A stretch of DNA of 64,000 nucleotides from Streptomyces sp. MUM 203J (GTDB lineage: Bacteria; Actinomycetota; Actinomycetes; Streptomycetales; Streptomycetaceae), in assembly GCF_022414595.1 (NCBI RefSeq), contig NZ_JADWYO010000007.1:1-64000 (forward strand), read 5' to 3'. Both the position numbers and the translations under genes were made by a program. Below the pieces are notes generated by a model. The model was not told the DNA's origin. It saw only the letters and a list, made by a program, of their open reading frames with translations, and ran no database searches. Below, in pieces: positions 51,236 through 59,736 of the stretch (positions are counted from its first letter, which is position 1; every line of letters begins with the position of its first letter).

Positions 51236-51982
51236 TCAGGCGTAGTGCTCGGCCAGCCACTGCTCGAAGGTCTGTACGCCGCGGGGGCCTGGGCCGGTGG
51301 GCAGCAGGGCTCCGCCGCTCATCGCGGCCCCGGCGGAGCCGGGGAGTCTCACCGGCACGAGGAGCCGGTGCTGATGCTTGGCCTTGAGCAGGGTGCGGGC
51401 CATCTCCACGATCTGCTCCTCCCTGGGCCCGGCGAGTTCCGGCGCGTGTCCCCGGGGCTTCTCCTTCACCAGCTCGGCAAGCGAACGTCCCACTTCGCGT
51501 GCGGCGATGGGGCGGGAGTGCATGCGCGGGGCGACGGCGATGGGACCGGAGATCTGGGCGAGGGTCTGCTCGGCGAACTCGTGGAACTGCGTGGCGCGCA
51601 GAATGGTCCACGGAACGGGTCCGTTCCTGACGACTTCTTCCTGCGCGAGCTTGGCACGGTAGTAGCCGAACCCGGCGGCCCTGTCGATTCCCACGATCGA
51701 CAGCGTCAGGTGATGGCTTACGCCTGCCCGCTCCTCTGCGGCCAGGAGGTTGCGGCCCGCCTTCTGGAAGAACTGGGTGGCGGGCTTGGCTGCCGACTTG
51801 GGGGAGTTGGTCACGTCGACCACGGCCTGGGTTCCGGCGAGCGCCTCGTCCAGGCCCATGCCGGTGAGCAGGTCCACGCCGCGCGACGGGGAGAGGACCA
51901 CGGGCTCGTCGCCCGCTGCGGTCAGGGCTTCGACGACGTAGCGGCCCACCAGGCCGGTTCCACCGGCTACTGCGATTCGCAT
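51236..51982 (-). CDS. NmrA/NAD(P)-binding oxidoreductase (ECF41 partner)
   Basis: A 248-residue extended/atypical SDR from ATG 51982 (AGGAG ten bases upstream); an ATG at 52006 overlaps the previous stop and is the alternative. MRIAVAGGTGLVGRYVVEAL is the nucleotide-binding loop; VDVTNSPKS and RAKLAQEEVVRNGPVPWTILRATQFHEF complete the NmrA pattern. ECF41 sigma factors typically control just such a neighbour. The substrate is unknown. Confidence 0.87.
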   Translation of the reverse strand: MRIAVAGGTGLVGRYVVEALTAAGDEPVVLSPSRGVDLLTGMGLDEALAGTQAVVDVTNSPKSAAKPATQFFQKAGRNLLAAEERAGVSHHLTLSIVGIDRAAGFGYYRAKLAQEEVVRNGPVPWTILRATQFHEFAEQTLAQISGPIAVAPRMHSRPIAAREVGRSLAELVKEKPRGHAPELAGPREEQIVEMARTLLKAKHQHRLLVPVRLPGSAGAAMSGGALLPTGPGPRGVQTFEQWLAEHYA

Positions 51983-52002
51983 GGGTGTTGTGCTCCTGGA
52001 AG

Positions 52003-52488
52003 TCATGTCCGGGTCGTGGTCGTGCCGTCGGTGCGGCCAGGTGCCCTGGCCGGCCGGGAGCGGAACTCCGCCGGCCTGGGCGCGTGAGTCAGCGGGACCA
52101 GCAGCGCCGCCGCGATGATCGTCTGCGCCGACAGCAGTACCACGTTCAGGATCTGGTCAATCGTGTCGTACACATGCAGGTGCTGCACGTGATAGACGAG
52201 GTGAAGGATGTTGAAGGTCAGCCATGCCGCACCGGTCGTCTGCACCATCGGGTTGCTGCGCACGTACCGCAGGGCGATCACACTGAGCACAGCCAGCGCC
52301 AGGTACATCGCCCCGGTGTCCTTCGCCAGGTGCTGGTTGTACGGCCCCAGTTGCGGAAGCCAGGAGCGGCCGAACCCGGGAAAGGTCTCGTGCCAGTGCT
52401 GGGGGGCGAAGTAGGCCCAGACACCCACGTAGAGACCGGACACGATGAACAGGCCCAGGGCGACCTGTCTCGTCACTTTCACGTTCAT
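52003..52488 (-). CDS. Four-helix membrane protein (ECF41 cassette)
   Basis: A 161-residue protein from ATG 52488 with four hydrophobic segments: VALGLFIVSGLYVGVWAYF, YLALAVLSVIALRYV, AAWLTFNILHLVYHVQHLHV, and LNVVLLSAQTIIAAALLVPL. The tail is arginine-rich. The His-rich third helix (HLVYHVQHLH) recalls small quinone- or DoxX-like membrane proteins, but I do not assign a family. Its upstream region carries an ECF41-type promoter so close to the ATG that the mRNA would be almost leaderless, which fits the poor ribosome site. It is the first gene of the cassette. Confidence 0.75.
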   Translation of the reverse strand: MNVKVTRQVALGLFIVSGLYVGVWAYFAPQHWHETFPGFGRSWLPQLGPYNQHLAKDTGAMYLALAVLSVIALRYVRSNPMVQTTGAAWLTFNILHLVYHVQHLHVYDTIDQILNVVLLSAQTIIAAALLVPLTHAPRPAEFRSRPARAPGRTDGTTTTRT

Positions 52489-52496
52489 GCCCTTAT

Positions 52497-52523
52497 GACG
52501 AGACAGGGCATCGGAATGTGAGG
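52497..52523 (-). promoter_or_regulatory. ECF41-type promoter
   Basis: Read on the minus strand: CCTCACA, 16 bases, CGTC. The known ECF41 consensus is TGTCACA-n16-CGTC, so five of seven -35 bases, the exact spacing and the whole -10 match. It lies nine bases before the ATG at 52488. The cassette's own sigma factor should use it, giving autoregulation. Confidence 0.7.
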
Positions 52524-52849
52524 TGTCGGCGCACATCTCTTCGTGATCCGCTGGAAGACGCACGCCGGAGGCCGAGCCGAAGGGGCCCTCCCCTGTACCG
52601 GGCCGGGCTTCGTCGCGCGACGTGGCGTACGCGGGTGTCCAGAGGGGCCGGTGGTCCCGCACCCGAGGCGTTCGTCGCTCCTGGTGACAGCAGGAAGAGC
52701 CGGTTGAGGGATGCGTGGGGGCCGCGTGTGCTGCGCTCTGCCCCCGGAGCGCCTCTGTCCGGGTGGCCCCCCGGTGCGGAAGCCGAGACCGATTGTCAGT
52801 GGTGGGTGAGACGGTGGGGACATCGAGAAGGAAGCAAGGGGGAGTTGTC

Positions 52850-53890
52850 ATGTCCGGAAGCCAGAACTACATCAATCACGTTGCTCTTGTGCTGGACGCC
52901 AGTTCGTCCATGTCCCACCTGAGCCGCAAGGTCGTCGAGGTAGCCGACCAGCAGATCGCCTATCTTGCCCGCCGGTCGAGGGAGCTGGACCAGGAGACCC
53001 GGGTCACGGTGTACGTCTTCGCCGACAAGGTGGAGTGCGTCATCTATGACAAGGACGTGCTGCGGATGCCGTCGCTGAAGCAGCTGTACCGGGTCGGCGG
53101 GATGACGGCCCTGCTGGCGGCCGCGCTCAAGTCGCAGCGGGAGCTGGCACAGACCGCTCAGCTGTACGGCGACCACAGCTTCCTGACGTTCGTGCTGACC
53201 GACGGGCAGGAGAACGTCAGTCACCGCTGCCCGGATGTGCCGGCCAGGGACCCGCGTGCGCTGGTCGAGGCCGTGGCCACCATGATCGAGACCCAGCAGG
53301 ACAACTGGACGCTGGCCGTGCTCGTACCGGACCAGATGGGCAAGCGCGAGGCCATGCGGTGCGGTTTCCCCAAGGACAACATCGCCATCTGGGATGCCAC
53401 GAGCACACAGGGCCTGGAGGAGGCCGGGCAGGTCATCCAGGAGGCCACCGAGAAGTTCATGGTGGGCCGCGCCCAGGGCATCCGGGGGTCGCGGGCGGTG
53501 TTCTCCGTGGGTGCGGAGGCAGTCAACAAGGACACCATCGAGGCGGCCGGTCTCACTCCCGTGCAGGAGTCGGAGTACCAGCTGATCCAGGTGACCCGCG
53601 CGGTGGCGATCCGGGACTGGGTCGTCGAGTGCGGGCACACCTACCGGACCGGCTGCGCGTTCTACCAGCTCAGCAAGTCGGAGAAGATCCAGGCACGCAA
53701 GCAGATCGCGGTGCTGGAGAAGAAGACAGACCGGGTGTACACGGGTCCGGAGGCCCGGGCACTGCTCGGCCTCCCGGATGTGGAAGTCCGCGTCAAGCCG
53801 GACCACAACGACGACTTCACGATCTTCGTACAGAGCACCAGCGTGAACCGGAAGCTCGTACCGCACACGCGGCTCCTGCTCATGAACTGA
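52850..53890 (+). CDS. von Willebrand factor A domain protein
   Basis: A 346-residue protein from ATG 52850 with GGGGGAG upstream. The N-terminal vWA domain has the metal-site motif ALVLDASSSM, then VGGMTALLAAAL (Thr of the site) and FVLTDGQENVSH (Asp). The C-terminal part contains RTGCAFYQLSKSEKIQARKQIAVLEKKTDRVYTG and ends in LLLMN; I do not recognise that domain. No signal peptide is seen, so it is cytosolic. It is transcribed away from the ECF41 cassette and is not evidently linked to it. The partner ligand is unknown; single vWA proteins sometimes act with MoxR-type ATPases or in phage-like loci, neither of which is nearby. Confidence 0.8.
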   Translation: MSGSQNYINHVALVLDASSSMSHLSRKVVEVADQQIAYLARRSRELDQETRVTVYVFADKVECVIYDKDVLRMPSLKQLYRVGGMTALLAAALKSQRELAQTAQLYGDHSFLTFVLTDGQENVSHRCPDVPARDPRALVEAVATMIETQQDNWTLAVLVPDQMGKREAMRCGFPKDNIAIWDATSTQGLEEAGQVIQEATEKFMVGRAQGIRGSRAVFSVGAEAVNKDTIEAAGLTPVQESEYQLIQVTRAVAIRDWVVECGHTYRTGCAFYQLSKSEKIQARKQIAVLEKKTDRVYTGPEARALLGLPDVEVRVKPDHNDDFTIFVQSTSVNRKLVPHTRLLLMN

Positions 53891-53895
53891 CGGCG

Positions 53896-53915
53896 GGTCC
53901 GGGACACCGCGGACC
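53896..53915 (+). terminator. Short hairpin after the vWA gene
   Basis: GGTCCG and CGGACC form a six-base stem with an eight-base loop six bases after the vWA stop. It is weak but well placed. Confidence 0.35.
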
Positions 53916-54562
53916 AGACGCTGTTGCCGGAGGTGTGGGCGGGGACGCTCTCGTCCGGTCCTCGCGCAGTGAGCCGGCGCCCACGCGGCGCTGTAGGTCC
54001 GTGAAGCACTCCTCCGCGCGGCTTGGCCGGAGAGTGTGAGCGATGATTCGCCCGGCAGGCCTTGAGGTGCACGCCCTGGGATCGCAGGAGAACAACCGCC
54101 GCTCCCCCGGTTCCGCGCCGAGGTGCTTGCTGTGCCGGTTCGCGTATGCCGGGCCGATGGCGGAGTTACGCAGACAGCTCTGGGTGACGCGGCGTAAGGG
54201 CATCGGCCTCGGGGGCGGTCAGGCGGCCGCCTGCTGCCGGGCCAGGCCGGTGGTGGTGCCAGAAGGGGCACCCGGTCAGAGGTATGCGGCGTGCCGGGTC
54301 CTGGGTGATGGTGGCTCGGCGGAGGCCGGCGGTGTATGCCGTGGAGCCGCGGCCGGCGGTTGAGGCGGACACCGTGCGTGCTAGACCGGGGAGCCGGACC
54401 ACAAGGTCGGCTCGTCCGTCGAGACGGGACAGGGGCCGGTACGGAACCGTTGATGCGGGACCGGGCCCGGCGCCGCGGTCGGCCTGTCGGTCCTTGGACG
54501 ACGCTCCGGCCCCGTGGGGCGGGCTGTCCCCAACGGGCCGAAGCGGTTCCGGGTGCGGGGTC
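53916..54562. other. Gene-poor region between convergent vWA and EamA genes
   Basis: About 650 bases with no frame showing Streptomyces codon bias, no recognised family and no repeats. I see nothing I can support here. Confidence 0.5.
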
Positions 54563-55531
54563 CTAACTGTTCGCGGCCGTGGTCGCGGTGCGGCCCAGGC
54601 GGGTCCGGACCGCTGTGGCGGCGCAGGCGATCACAGCCGTGCCGCCGACGGCGGTGGTCCAGGTGAGCTGTTCGCCCAGCAGCAGGGCGGCCCAGCAGAT
54701 GGTCAGTACGGGCTGGACGAGCTGTGTCTGGCTGACCTGCGCCATGGGGCCGTGCGCGAGTCCGCGGTACCAGGCGAAGAAGCCCAGGAACATGCTCACC
54801 ACACCGAGGTAGGCGAAGGCGGCCCATGCGAGTGGTGTGCCGGTGGGAGGCTGCCGGGAGATCGAGACCACGGCGAGGGTGACCATCAGGGGCGCGGAGA
54901 GCACGAGTGCCCAGGAGATGGTCTGCCAGGCACCGAGTTCGCGGGCCAGGAGACCGCCCTCGGCGTAGCCGATGCCCGCTGCGACGACGGCACCGAGGAG
55001 GAGCAGGTCGGGCCACCGGGGCGTGGTGAGCCCGCCGCTCCGCAGGGTGGTGAACGCGACTGCGGCGAGGGCGCCGAGGGCCGCTGTGGCCCAGAACGGG
55101 GCAGGGGGGCGCTCATGCCCGCGGATGACGGCCGTCACGGCGGTCGCGGCCGGCAGGAGGGCGATCACCACGGCGCTGTGGCCGGCCGAGGCCGTGGTGA
55201 GCGCGAAGGAGGTCAGGACAGGGAAGCCGATGACCACACCGGCGGCGACAACGGCCAGACGTGCCCACTGGGTGCCGCGGGGCAGTCGCTGCCGGGTGAC
55301 CGCCAGGGCGACGGCTGCCAGGAGCGCGGCGATCACCGCCCGGCCCGAGCCGATGAAGAGCGGTGACATAGCGCCCCCTTCGACGGCGACCCGGGTGAAG
55401 GGGACGGTGAACGAGAACGCCATGACCCCCAGCAGGCCCCAACCGAGACCGGAACGGGAGGGAAGGTCCGAGGAAGGAGAGGTGGGTATCGGTTGGCTCT
55501 CAATGTGAGTAGCGCTACTGTCTACTGTCAT
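54563..55531 (-). CDS. EamA/DMT-family transporter
   Basis: A 322-residue membrane protein with ten hydrophobic segments in two EamA repeats (GWGLLGVMAFSFTVPFTRVAVEGG; the second from LLLLGAVVAAGIGYAEGG). The family exports amino acids and metabolites. The only plausible start is ATG 55531, since no ATG, GTG or TTG codon is found between it and the first helix. That codon overlaps the start codon of the divergent MocR gene on the other strand, so both transcripts must be essentially leaderless or start within the other gene. MocR control is expected. Confidence 0.85.
   Translation of the reverse strand: MTVDSSATHIESQPIPTSPSSDLPSRSGLGWGLLGVMAFSFTVPFTRVAVEGGAMSPLFIGSGRAVIAALLAAVALAVTRQRLPRGTQWARLAVVAAGVVIGFPVLTSFALTTASAGHSAVVIALLPAATAVTAVIRGHERPPAPFWATAALGALAAVAFTTLRSGGLTTPRWPDLLLLGAVVAAGIGYAEGGLLARELGAWQTISWALVLSAPLMVTLAVVSISRQPPTGTPLAWAAFAYLGVVSMFLGFFAWYRGLAHGPMAQVSQTQLVQPVLTICWAALLLGEQLTWTTAVGGTAVIACAATAVRTRLGRTATTAANS
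55508..55519. promoter_or_regulatory. Palindrome in the MocR/EamA start region
   Basis: AGTAGCGCTACT is a perfect 12-base palindrome 10 bases before the MocR ATG and inside the EamA N-terminal coding region. A tandem CTACTGT CTACTGT follows (55516-55529). It is a probable MocR binding site. Confidence 0.5.
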
Positions 55532-56945
55532 GAATGACGATAGCAGTTCTCGGATTGCCGCTGCGCTTCGTGAGTGGATCAAGGGGGCTGCGCCGGGGGC
55601 GAGGCTGCCGTCCACACGGGAACTGGTCGCGCGGTACGGAGCGAGCCCGGTCACGGTGCAGAAGGCGCTGCGGACCCTGGCGGCGCAGGGGATGGTGGAG
55701 AGCCGTCCCGGTGTGGGGACGTTCGTCCGTGCGGTGCGGCTGGCCCGTCCGAACGACTTCGGGTGGCAGACCGCGGTCCTGGGCTCGCCGCAGACCCGTC
55801 TGCCGCGGATGTCAGCGGCGTTGCGGACCGTCCCGAACGATGTGATCGCGCTGCACTCGGGGTACCCGGACCGGGAGCTGCTGCCCGAGCGCCTGGTCCG
55901 GGCCGCGTTCACCCGGGCGGCGCGCGGCGGGGGCGCGGTCAGCCGTCCGCCGACCGCGGGGCTGCCGGAGTTGCAGGCGTGGTTCGCGGCCGAACTCGGC
56001 TCGGTGATGCCGGTGGGAGTCGCGCCGCCGATGCCGAGTGACGTGGTCGTCTTTCCGGGCAGTCAGAGCGGGCTCAGCACCGTGTTCCGCTCGGTCGTCG
56101 GTGCGGGCCGCCCACTGGTCGTGGAGTCGCCCACCTACTGGGGGGCGACTCTCGCCGCCGCGCAGGCGGGTGTGCGGGTGGTGCCCGTGCCCAGCGGGGC
56201 GACGGGCCCGGATCCGGAGGAGGTGGCGCGGGCACTGGAGCGGAGCGGGGCGCGGGCGTTCTACGCTCAGCCGAACTTCGCGAACCCGACCGGCGCCCGG
56301 TGGTCTCCCGATGTGGCCGGGCGGGTCCTCGATGCCGTTCACGCCCATGGCGCGTTCCTGATCGAGGACGACTGGGCGCACGACTTCGGTATCGAAGGGG
56401 ATCCGGTTCCGGTCGCCGCACGGGACGACGGCGGGCATGTCATCCATCTGCGGTCGCTGACCAAGAGTGTCTCCTCGGCGGTCCGGATCGCCGGGGTCGT
56501 CGCCCGCGGGCCGGCCCGGGAACGCATTCTCACCGGCGCGCAGGCCGAGTCGATGTATGTGAGCGGCATTCTGCAGGCCGTGGCACTCGATGTGGTGTCG
56601 CAGCCTGCCTGGCGCACACATCTGCGGAGCCTCAGGCAGCAGCTCGCCGCCCGCCGTGACCTGCTCCTGGGCGCGCTCCGGGAGCATGCGCCCACCGCGC
56701 GTCCGGAGTCGGTGCCACAGGGCGGGCTGAACCTCTGGGTGCGGATGCCGGACGGTACCGACCTGACACGGCTCGTTCGTGACTGTGAGTCGGCGGGAGT
56801 CGTCGTCGCCTCCGGTGACGAGTGGTTCCCGGCCGAGCCGACCGGCGCGTACCTTCGGCTGAACTACTCAGGGCCGAGTCCCGGCGCCTTCCCCGAGGGT
56901 GCGCGGGTGATCGGACAGGCGCTCGCCCGGCAGCAGGCGGACTAG
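55530..56945 (+). CDS. MocR-type regulator (GntR helix-turn-helix + aminotransferase-like domain)
   Basis: A 471-residue fusion. Winged helix about 1-70: IAAALREWIKGAAPGARLPSTRELVARYGASPVTVQKALRTLAAQGMVESRPGVGTFV. Fold-type I PLP domain about 100-470: HSGYPDRELLP, PGSQSGLSTVFRSV, PTYWG, NPTGARWSPD, IEDDWAHDF, and SLTKSVSSAVRIA with the PLP-binding Lys. MocR proteins sense PLP or amino acids and control a neighbouring transporter or PLP/GABA gene; here the divergent EamA transporter is the obvious target. It ends tail to tail with the acyltransferase gene, overlapping by four bases. Confidence 0.92.
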   Translation: MNDDSSSRIAAALREWIKGAAPGARLPSTRELVARYGASPVTVQKALRTLAAQGMVESRPGVGTFVRAVRLARPNDFGWQTAVLGSPQTRLPRMSAALRTVPNDVIALHSGYPDRELLPERLVRAAFTRAARGGGAVSRPPTAGLPELQAWFAAELGSVMPVGVAPPMPSDVVVFPGSQSGLSTVFRSVVGAGRPLVVESPTYWGATLAAAQAGVRVVPVPSGATGPDPEEVARALERSGARAFYAQPNFANPTGARWSPDVAGRVLDAVHAHGAFLIEDDWAHDFGIEGDPVPVAARDDGGHVIHLRSLTKSVSSAVRIAGVVARGPARERILTGAQAESMYVSGILQAVALDVVSQPAWRTHLRSLRQQLAARRDLLLGALREHAPTARPESVPQGGLNLWVRMPDGTDLTRLVRDCESAGVVVASGDEWFPAEPTGAYLRLNYSGPSPGAFPEGARVIGQALARQQAD

Positions 56946-57610
56946 CGCGGGGCCGCGTGTGCGAGCGGCTCTTCGAGGTGCCGGGCGGCGGTGTGCCAGG
57001 CGGCGGTGACGGCCGAGTGGGCGTCCGCGGTGCGTGTCGCGCAGTCGCCGGTCAGTTGCCGTGGGGACCCGACATGGACGTGGAGGGCGGGGCGGCGCAG
57101 GGGTGCGGTGGCGAGGCCGGCGAGCTGCTTCGCACGGCTGCCGGAGGTGATGCGGCGGGCACCGGCCTGCCCGAGGGGCACGATCGGGGCACCGGTGTCG
57201 TGGGCGAGCCGCGCCAGTCCGCTGCGGAATGCCTCCGGGGCTGCTTCGGCGGCGTCCCTGCGGCGGGGCAGCCGGCCCTCGCCGTAGATCAGGACGAGTC
57301 GCCCCCGGGCAAGGGCGTCGGCGGCGGTGTCCAGGGCGTCGGCGGCGCGGGCGGCGCCCCGGTGTACGGGGATGTGGTCTCCGCGCGAGAGCATCCGGCC
57401 GAGCAAGGGTACCCGCCACAGGCCCGCGGCGGCCATGACCACCGGCCGCACGCCGAGGCGGTGCAGCGCGGCGAGTACGACGGCGGGGTCGGCCAGTGAC
57501 GTGTGGTTCGCGGCGATGATGCTGCCCGGCGCGAGCGGGGCGTCGGTGTCGGTGGTGACGCTGAGGCGGCCGACGGCCGGGATCAGGGTGGCGGCGGCGC
57601 GGCCGAGCAT
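56942..57610 (-). CDS. 1-acylglycerol-3-phosphate acyltransferase-like (PlsC family)
   Basis: A 222-residue acyltransferase. IIAANHTSLADPAVVLAAL gives the NHx4D catalytic motif; VHRGAARAADALD and LIYGEGRLPRR are the substrate-binding motifs (EGxR type). The N-terminus is moderately hydrophobic, consistent with membrane association. It probably transfers an acyl chain to a lysophospholipid or related alcohol. It is a single gene. Confidence 0.88.
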   Translation of the reverse strand: MLGRAAATLIPAVGRLSVTTDTDAPLAPGSIIAANHTSLADPAVVLAALHRLGVRPVVMAAAGLWRVPLLGRMLSRGDHIPVHRGAARAADALDTAADALARGRLVLIYGEGRLPRRRDAAEAAPEAFRSGLARLAHDTGAPIVPLGQAGARRITSGSRAKQLAGLATAPLRRPALHVHVGSPRQLTGDCATRTADAHSAVTAAWHTAARHLEEPLAHAAPR

Positions 57611-57802
57611 GTGCGGGACCTCCCGAGGGCTGTGTGCTGTCGGCCTTCAGCCTGCGGTGTGCCGGGGGGTCGTGGCCTGAGTACCGGTACTCAATTGCCG
57701 CTTCAGTCCGCTGTCCTGACTGTGGTGAAGGTTCTCCGGTGGTGGCCGTCGGCCGCGGGCGCGACGGGGAGGGGGGTGCCTGCGTCGGCAAGGGGATCCG
57801 GT

Positions 57803-58161
57803 GTGGAAGAAGGGGTGGTCAAGGTCGAGCAGGCCACGGCTCCTCGTTGGCGGGCTTCCGGTGACTGGTTCGACACCTGCAAGTGCGCGATCCCCTGCCC
57901 CTGCGCGTTCGCGCACCCCCCGTCCGAGGGGAATGCAACGGTGCGCTGGTGCGGCACATGCGGGAGGGGCCGTTTCGGGAACGTCCCCCGAGGGGTGCGC
58001 GGGTCCAGGTCCTGAACGCGCCCGGATCCGGGGTGGGGCCGGGACACGTCGCGACGTGGGGCCGTGCGGCCGCGGACCGTGCCGACGCGTTCGGCTTCTC
58101 GTGGGACCGCAGTGGCCGGTCCGGAAGGCGCTTCCCGTTCGAGTGGAGCGGGCCGGGCTGA
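57803..58161 (+). pseudogene. DUF1326-family protein with internal deletion and frameshift
   Basis: WRASGDWFDTCKCAIPCPCAFAHPPSEGN is the cysteine-rich start of DUF1326 proteins. In the next frame, from about 58000, RVQVLNAPGSGVGPGHVATWGRA ... DAFGFSWDRSG ... FPFEWSGPG is the C-terminal end of the same family. About 100 middle residues are gone and the two halves are out of frame. The start GTG 57803 (or 57815) is tentative. It is a dead gene. Confidence 0.75.
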
Positions 58162-58231
58162 GCGACCGGCCGGCTGAGCACGAGCGCCTCTCCCCCGCCG
58201 CCCACCGGGGGCGACCCGACGGGCTTGCGGT

Positions 58232-59023
58232 TCAGCGTGGCGGATGTGGGAACGGGAGCACGGGTCGGAGGCCGGGGCGCTTGGCGGAGCGGCCGTCGCC
58301 GGAGGAGCGGCCCCGGAGACGGCGGGTGAGCCAGGGGCCGAGGAAGGACGCGGCCCAGCGGAGTTCCGCGCGCAGGTTCGCCGGAGGCGGGGCCGTGGGC
58401 AGGGGCCGGGTCCAGGTGTCGTCGGCGCCGGGGAGGCCGAGGGCATGGGCCAGGGCGGCGGCGATGCGCTGGTGACCGAGGGGGCCGGCGTGGAGGCGGT
58501 CGGGGCTCCACAGGCGCGGGTCGGTGACCACCGCGTGGTGACCGGTCTCCGCGACGGTGACGCGATGGCGCCGGGCGGCTTCGCGGATGCGGTGGTTGAG
58601 GGCGGTGACGCGGGGCACGAGAGGGCGGGCCAGGGGAGTGATGCGGGAGAGGTCGGGGAAGGTCAGGGTGGCGACCCGGGCACCACGTGCGGTGAGCGCG
58701 GCGAACATGGCGTCGAGGTGGCTCGCGGTCTCGTCGGCGTCGAACCGGGGGCGGAGCATGTCGTTGACGCCTGCGACCACGGTTGCCAGGTCCGGGCCCA
58801 GGGCGAGGGCGGGCCCGAGTTGCTCGGCGTGGACCTGCGCGGCGAGCCGGCCCCGTACCGCCAGATTGGCGTACTGGACCTGCGGGGTGTGCCGGGCGAG
58901 TTGCTCCGCGAGACGGTCCGCGAAGCCGTGTGGGCCGGTGGAGTCGTCACCGTCCCCGAGGCCTTCGGTCTGGCTGTCGCCCAGGGCGACATAGCGGCGG
59001 TACGGGGTGTCAGGGGCGCGCAT
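58232..59023 (-). CDS. SGNH/GDSL hydrolase
   Basis: A 263-residue esterase-like protein: YVALGDSQTEGLGD (catalytic Ser in GDS), NLAVRG, VVAGVNDML (Asn block), and SPDRLHAGPLGH (Asp and His). No signal peptide. The proline/arginine-rich tail after about 215 is variable. Its start overlaps the PadR gene end by 14 bases, so they form an operon. The substrate is unknown. Confidence 0.88.
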   Translation of the reverse strand: MRAPDTPYRRYVALGDSQTEGLGDGDDSTGPHGFADRLAEQLARHTPQVQYANLAVRGRLAAQVHAEQLGPALALGPDLATVVAGVNDMLRPRFDADETASHLDAMFAALTARGARVATLTFPDLSRITPLARPLVPRVTALNHRIREAARRHRVTVAETGHHAVVTDPRLWSPDRLHAGPLGHQRIAAALAHALGLPGADDTWTRPLPTAPPPANLRAELRWAASFLGPWLTRRLRGRSSGDGRSAKRPGLRPVLPFPHPPR

Positions 59024-59579
59024 GGGACTGCTGCCTCGCCCGGAGGACCGCGATGGTGTGCTCGCACCAGTCGCGGTTGGCCTGTTCGAAGGCGAGGCCG
59101 CGGGTGCACGTCAGGTAGGGCCCGACCCGGTGGCCGTGACGGAGGAACTCCGCTTCCGTGCGGTCGCCTCGCATGGCGTGCAGCAGCTGCCTGAACAGGT
59201 CGGCCTTGGCCTGGGCGAACGCGGCACGTTCGGTGAGGCGGGCGATGAGAGCGCCGGTGTCGACATGGTCGGCGGCCTGGACCTGGACCAGCAGGTCGTC
59301 GCGGATGAAGGAGGGCTTGGCGGAGGTGGCCGTGAACCGCTCCAGTTCGGCCAGGCCGGCGTCGGTGACCTGGAAGAGGCGCTTGTTGGGCCGGGCCTCC
59401 TGGACGACCTCGCGGCCCGCGACCAGGCCGTCCTTCTCCAGTCTGCTCAGCTCGGCGTAGAGCTGCTGGGGCTGGGCGTGCCAGAAGTTCGCCACGCCGA
59501 GGTCGAAGGTCTTGGCCAGCTGGTAGCCGCTGAGTTCGCCGTCGAGCAGCGCGGCAAGCACGGCGTGCCGTAGTGCCAT
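59010..59579 (-). CDS. PadR-family transcriptional regulator
   Basis: A 189-residue regulator. ATG 59579 gives the canonical opening ALRHAVLAALLDGELSGYQLAKTFDLGVANFWHAQPQQLYAELSRLEKDGLV; the upstream open frame is noncoding. The C-terminal half is the Vir_act_alpha_C-type helical dimerisation domain (SFIRDDLLVQVQAADHVDTGALIARL). It is divergent from the SnoaL-like gene, with an inverted repeat between them that is its likely operator. Confidence 0.9.
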   Translation of the reverse strand: MALRHAVLAALLDGELSGYQLAKTFDLGVANFWHAQPQQLYAELSRLEKDGLVAGREVVQEARPNKRLFQVTDAGLAELERFTATSAKPSFIRDDLLVQVQAADHVDTGALIARLTERAAFAQAKADLFRQLLHAMRGDRTEAEFLRHGHRVGPYLTCTRGLAFEQANRDWCEHTIAVLRARQQSHARP

Positions 59580-59685
59580 GGGGTGCGTCCTGTTCGTCTG
59601 TCGGGCCGTGCGGTCCGTCGGGCCTTCCGTCCGCCTGCGCCGGTGTCCGTCGCTCGCCCTCTGTCGTCGGCCGGCTGCTTCATGG

Positions 59686-59719
59686 TACTCATCAAGATGA
59701 CTAATCCTGAAGATGAGTA
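59686..59719. promoter_or_regulatory. Candidate PadR operator
   Basis: TACTCATC and GATGAGTA are exact inverted copies 18 bases apart in an A/T-rich stretch between the PadR and SnoaL-like genes. The inner part (CATCAAGATGACTAATCCTG) has a second short CATC/GATG pair. Confidence 0.55.
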
Positions 59720-59736
59720 ACCCTGAGGGAGATGAC

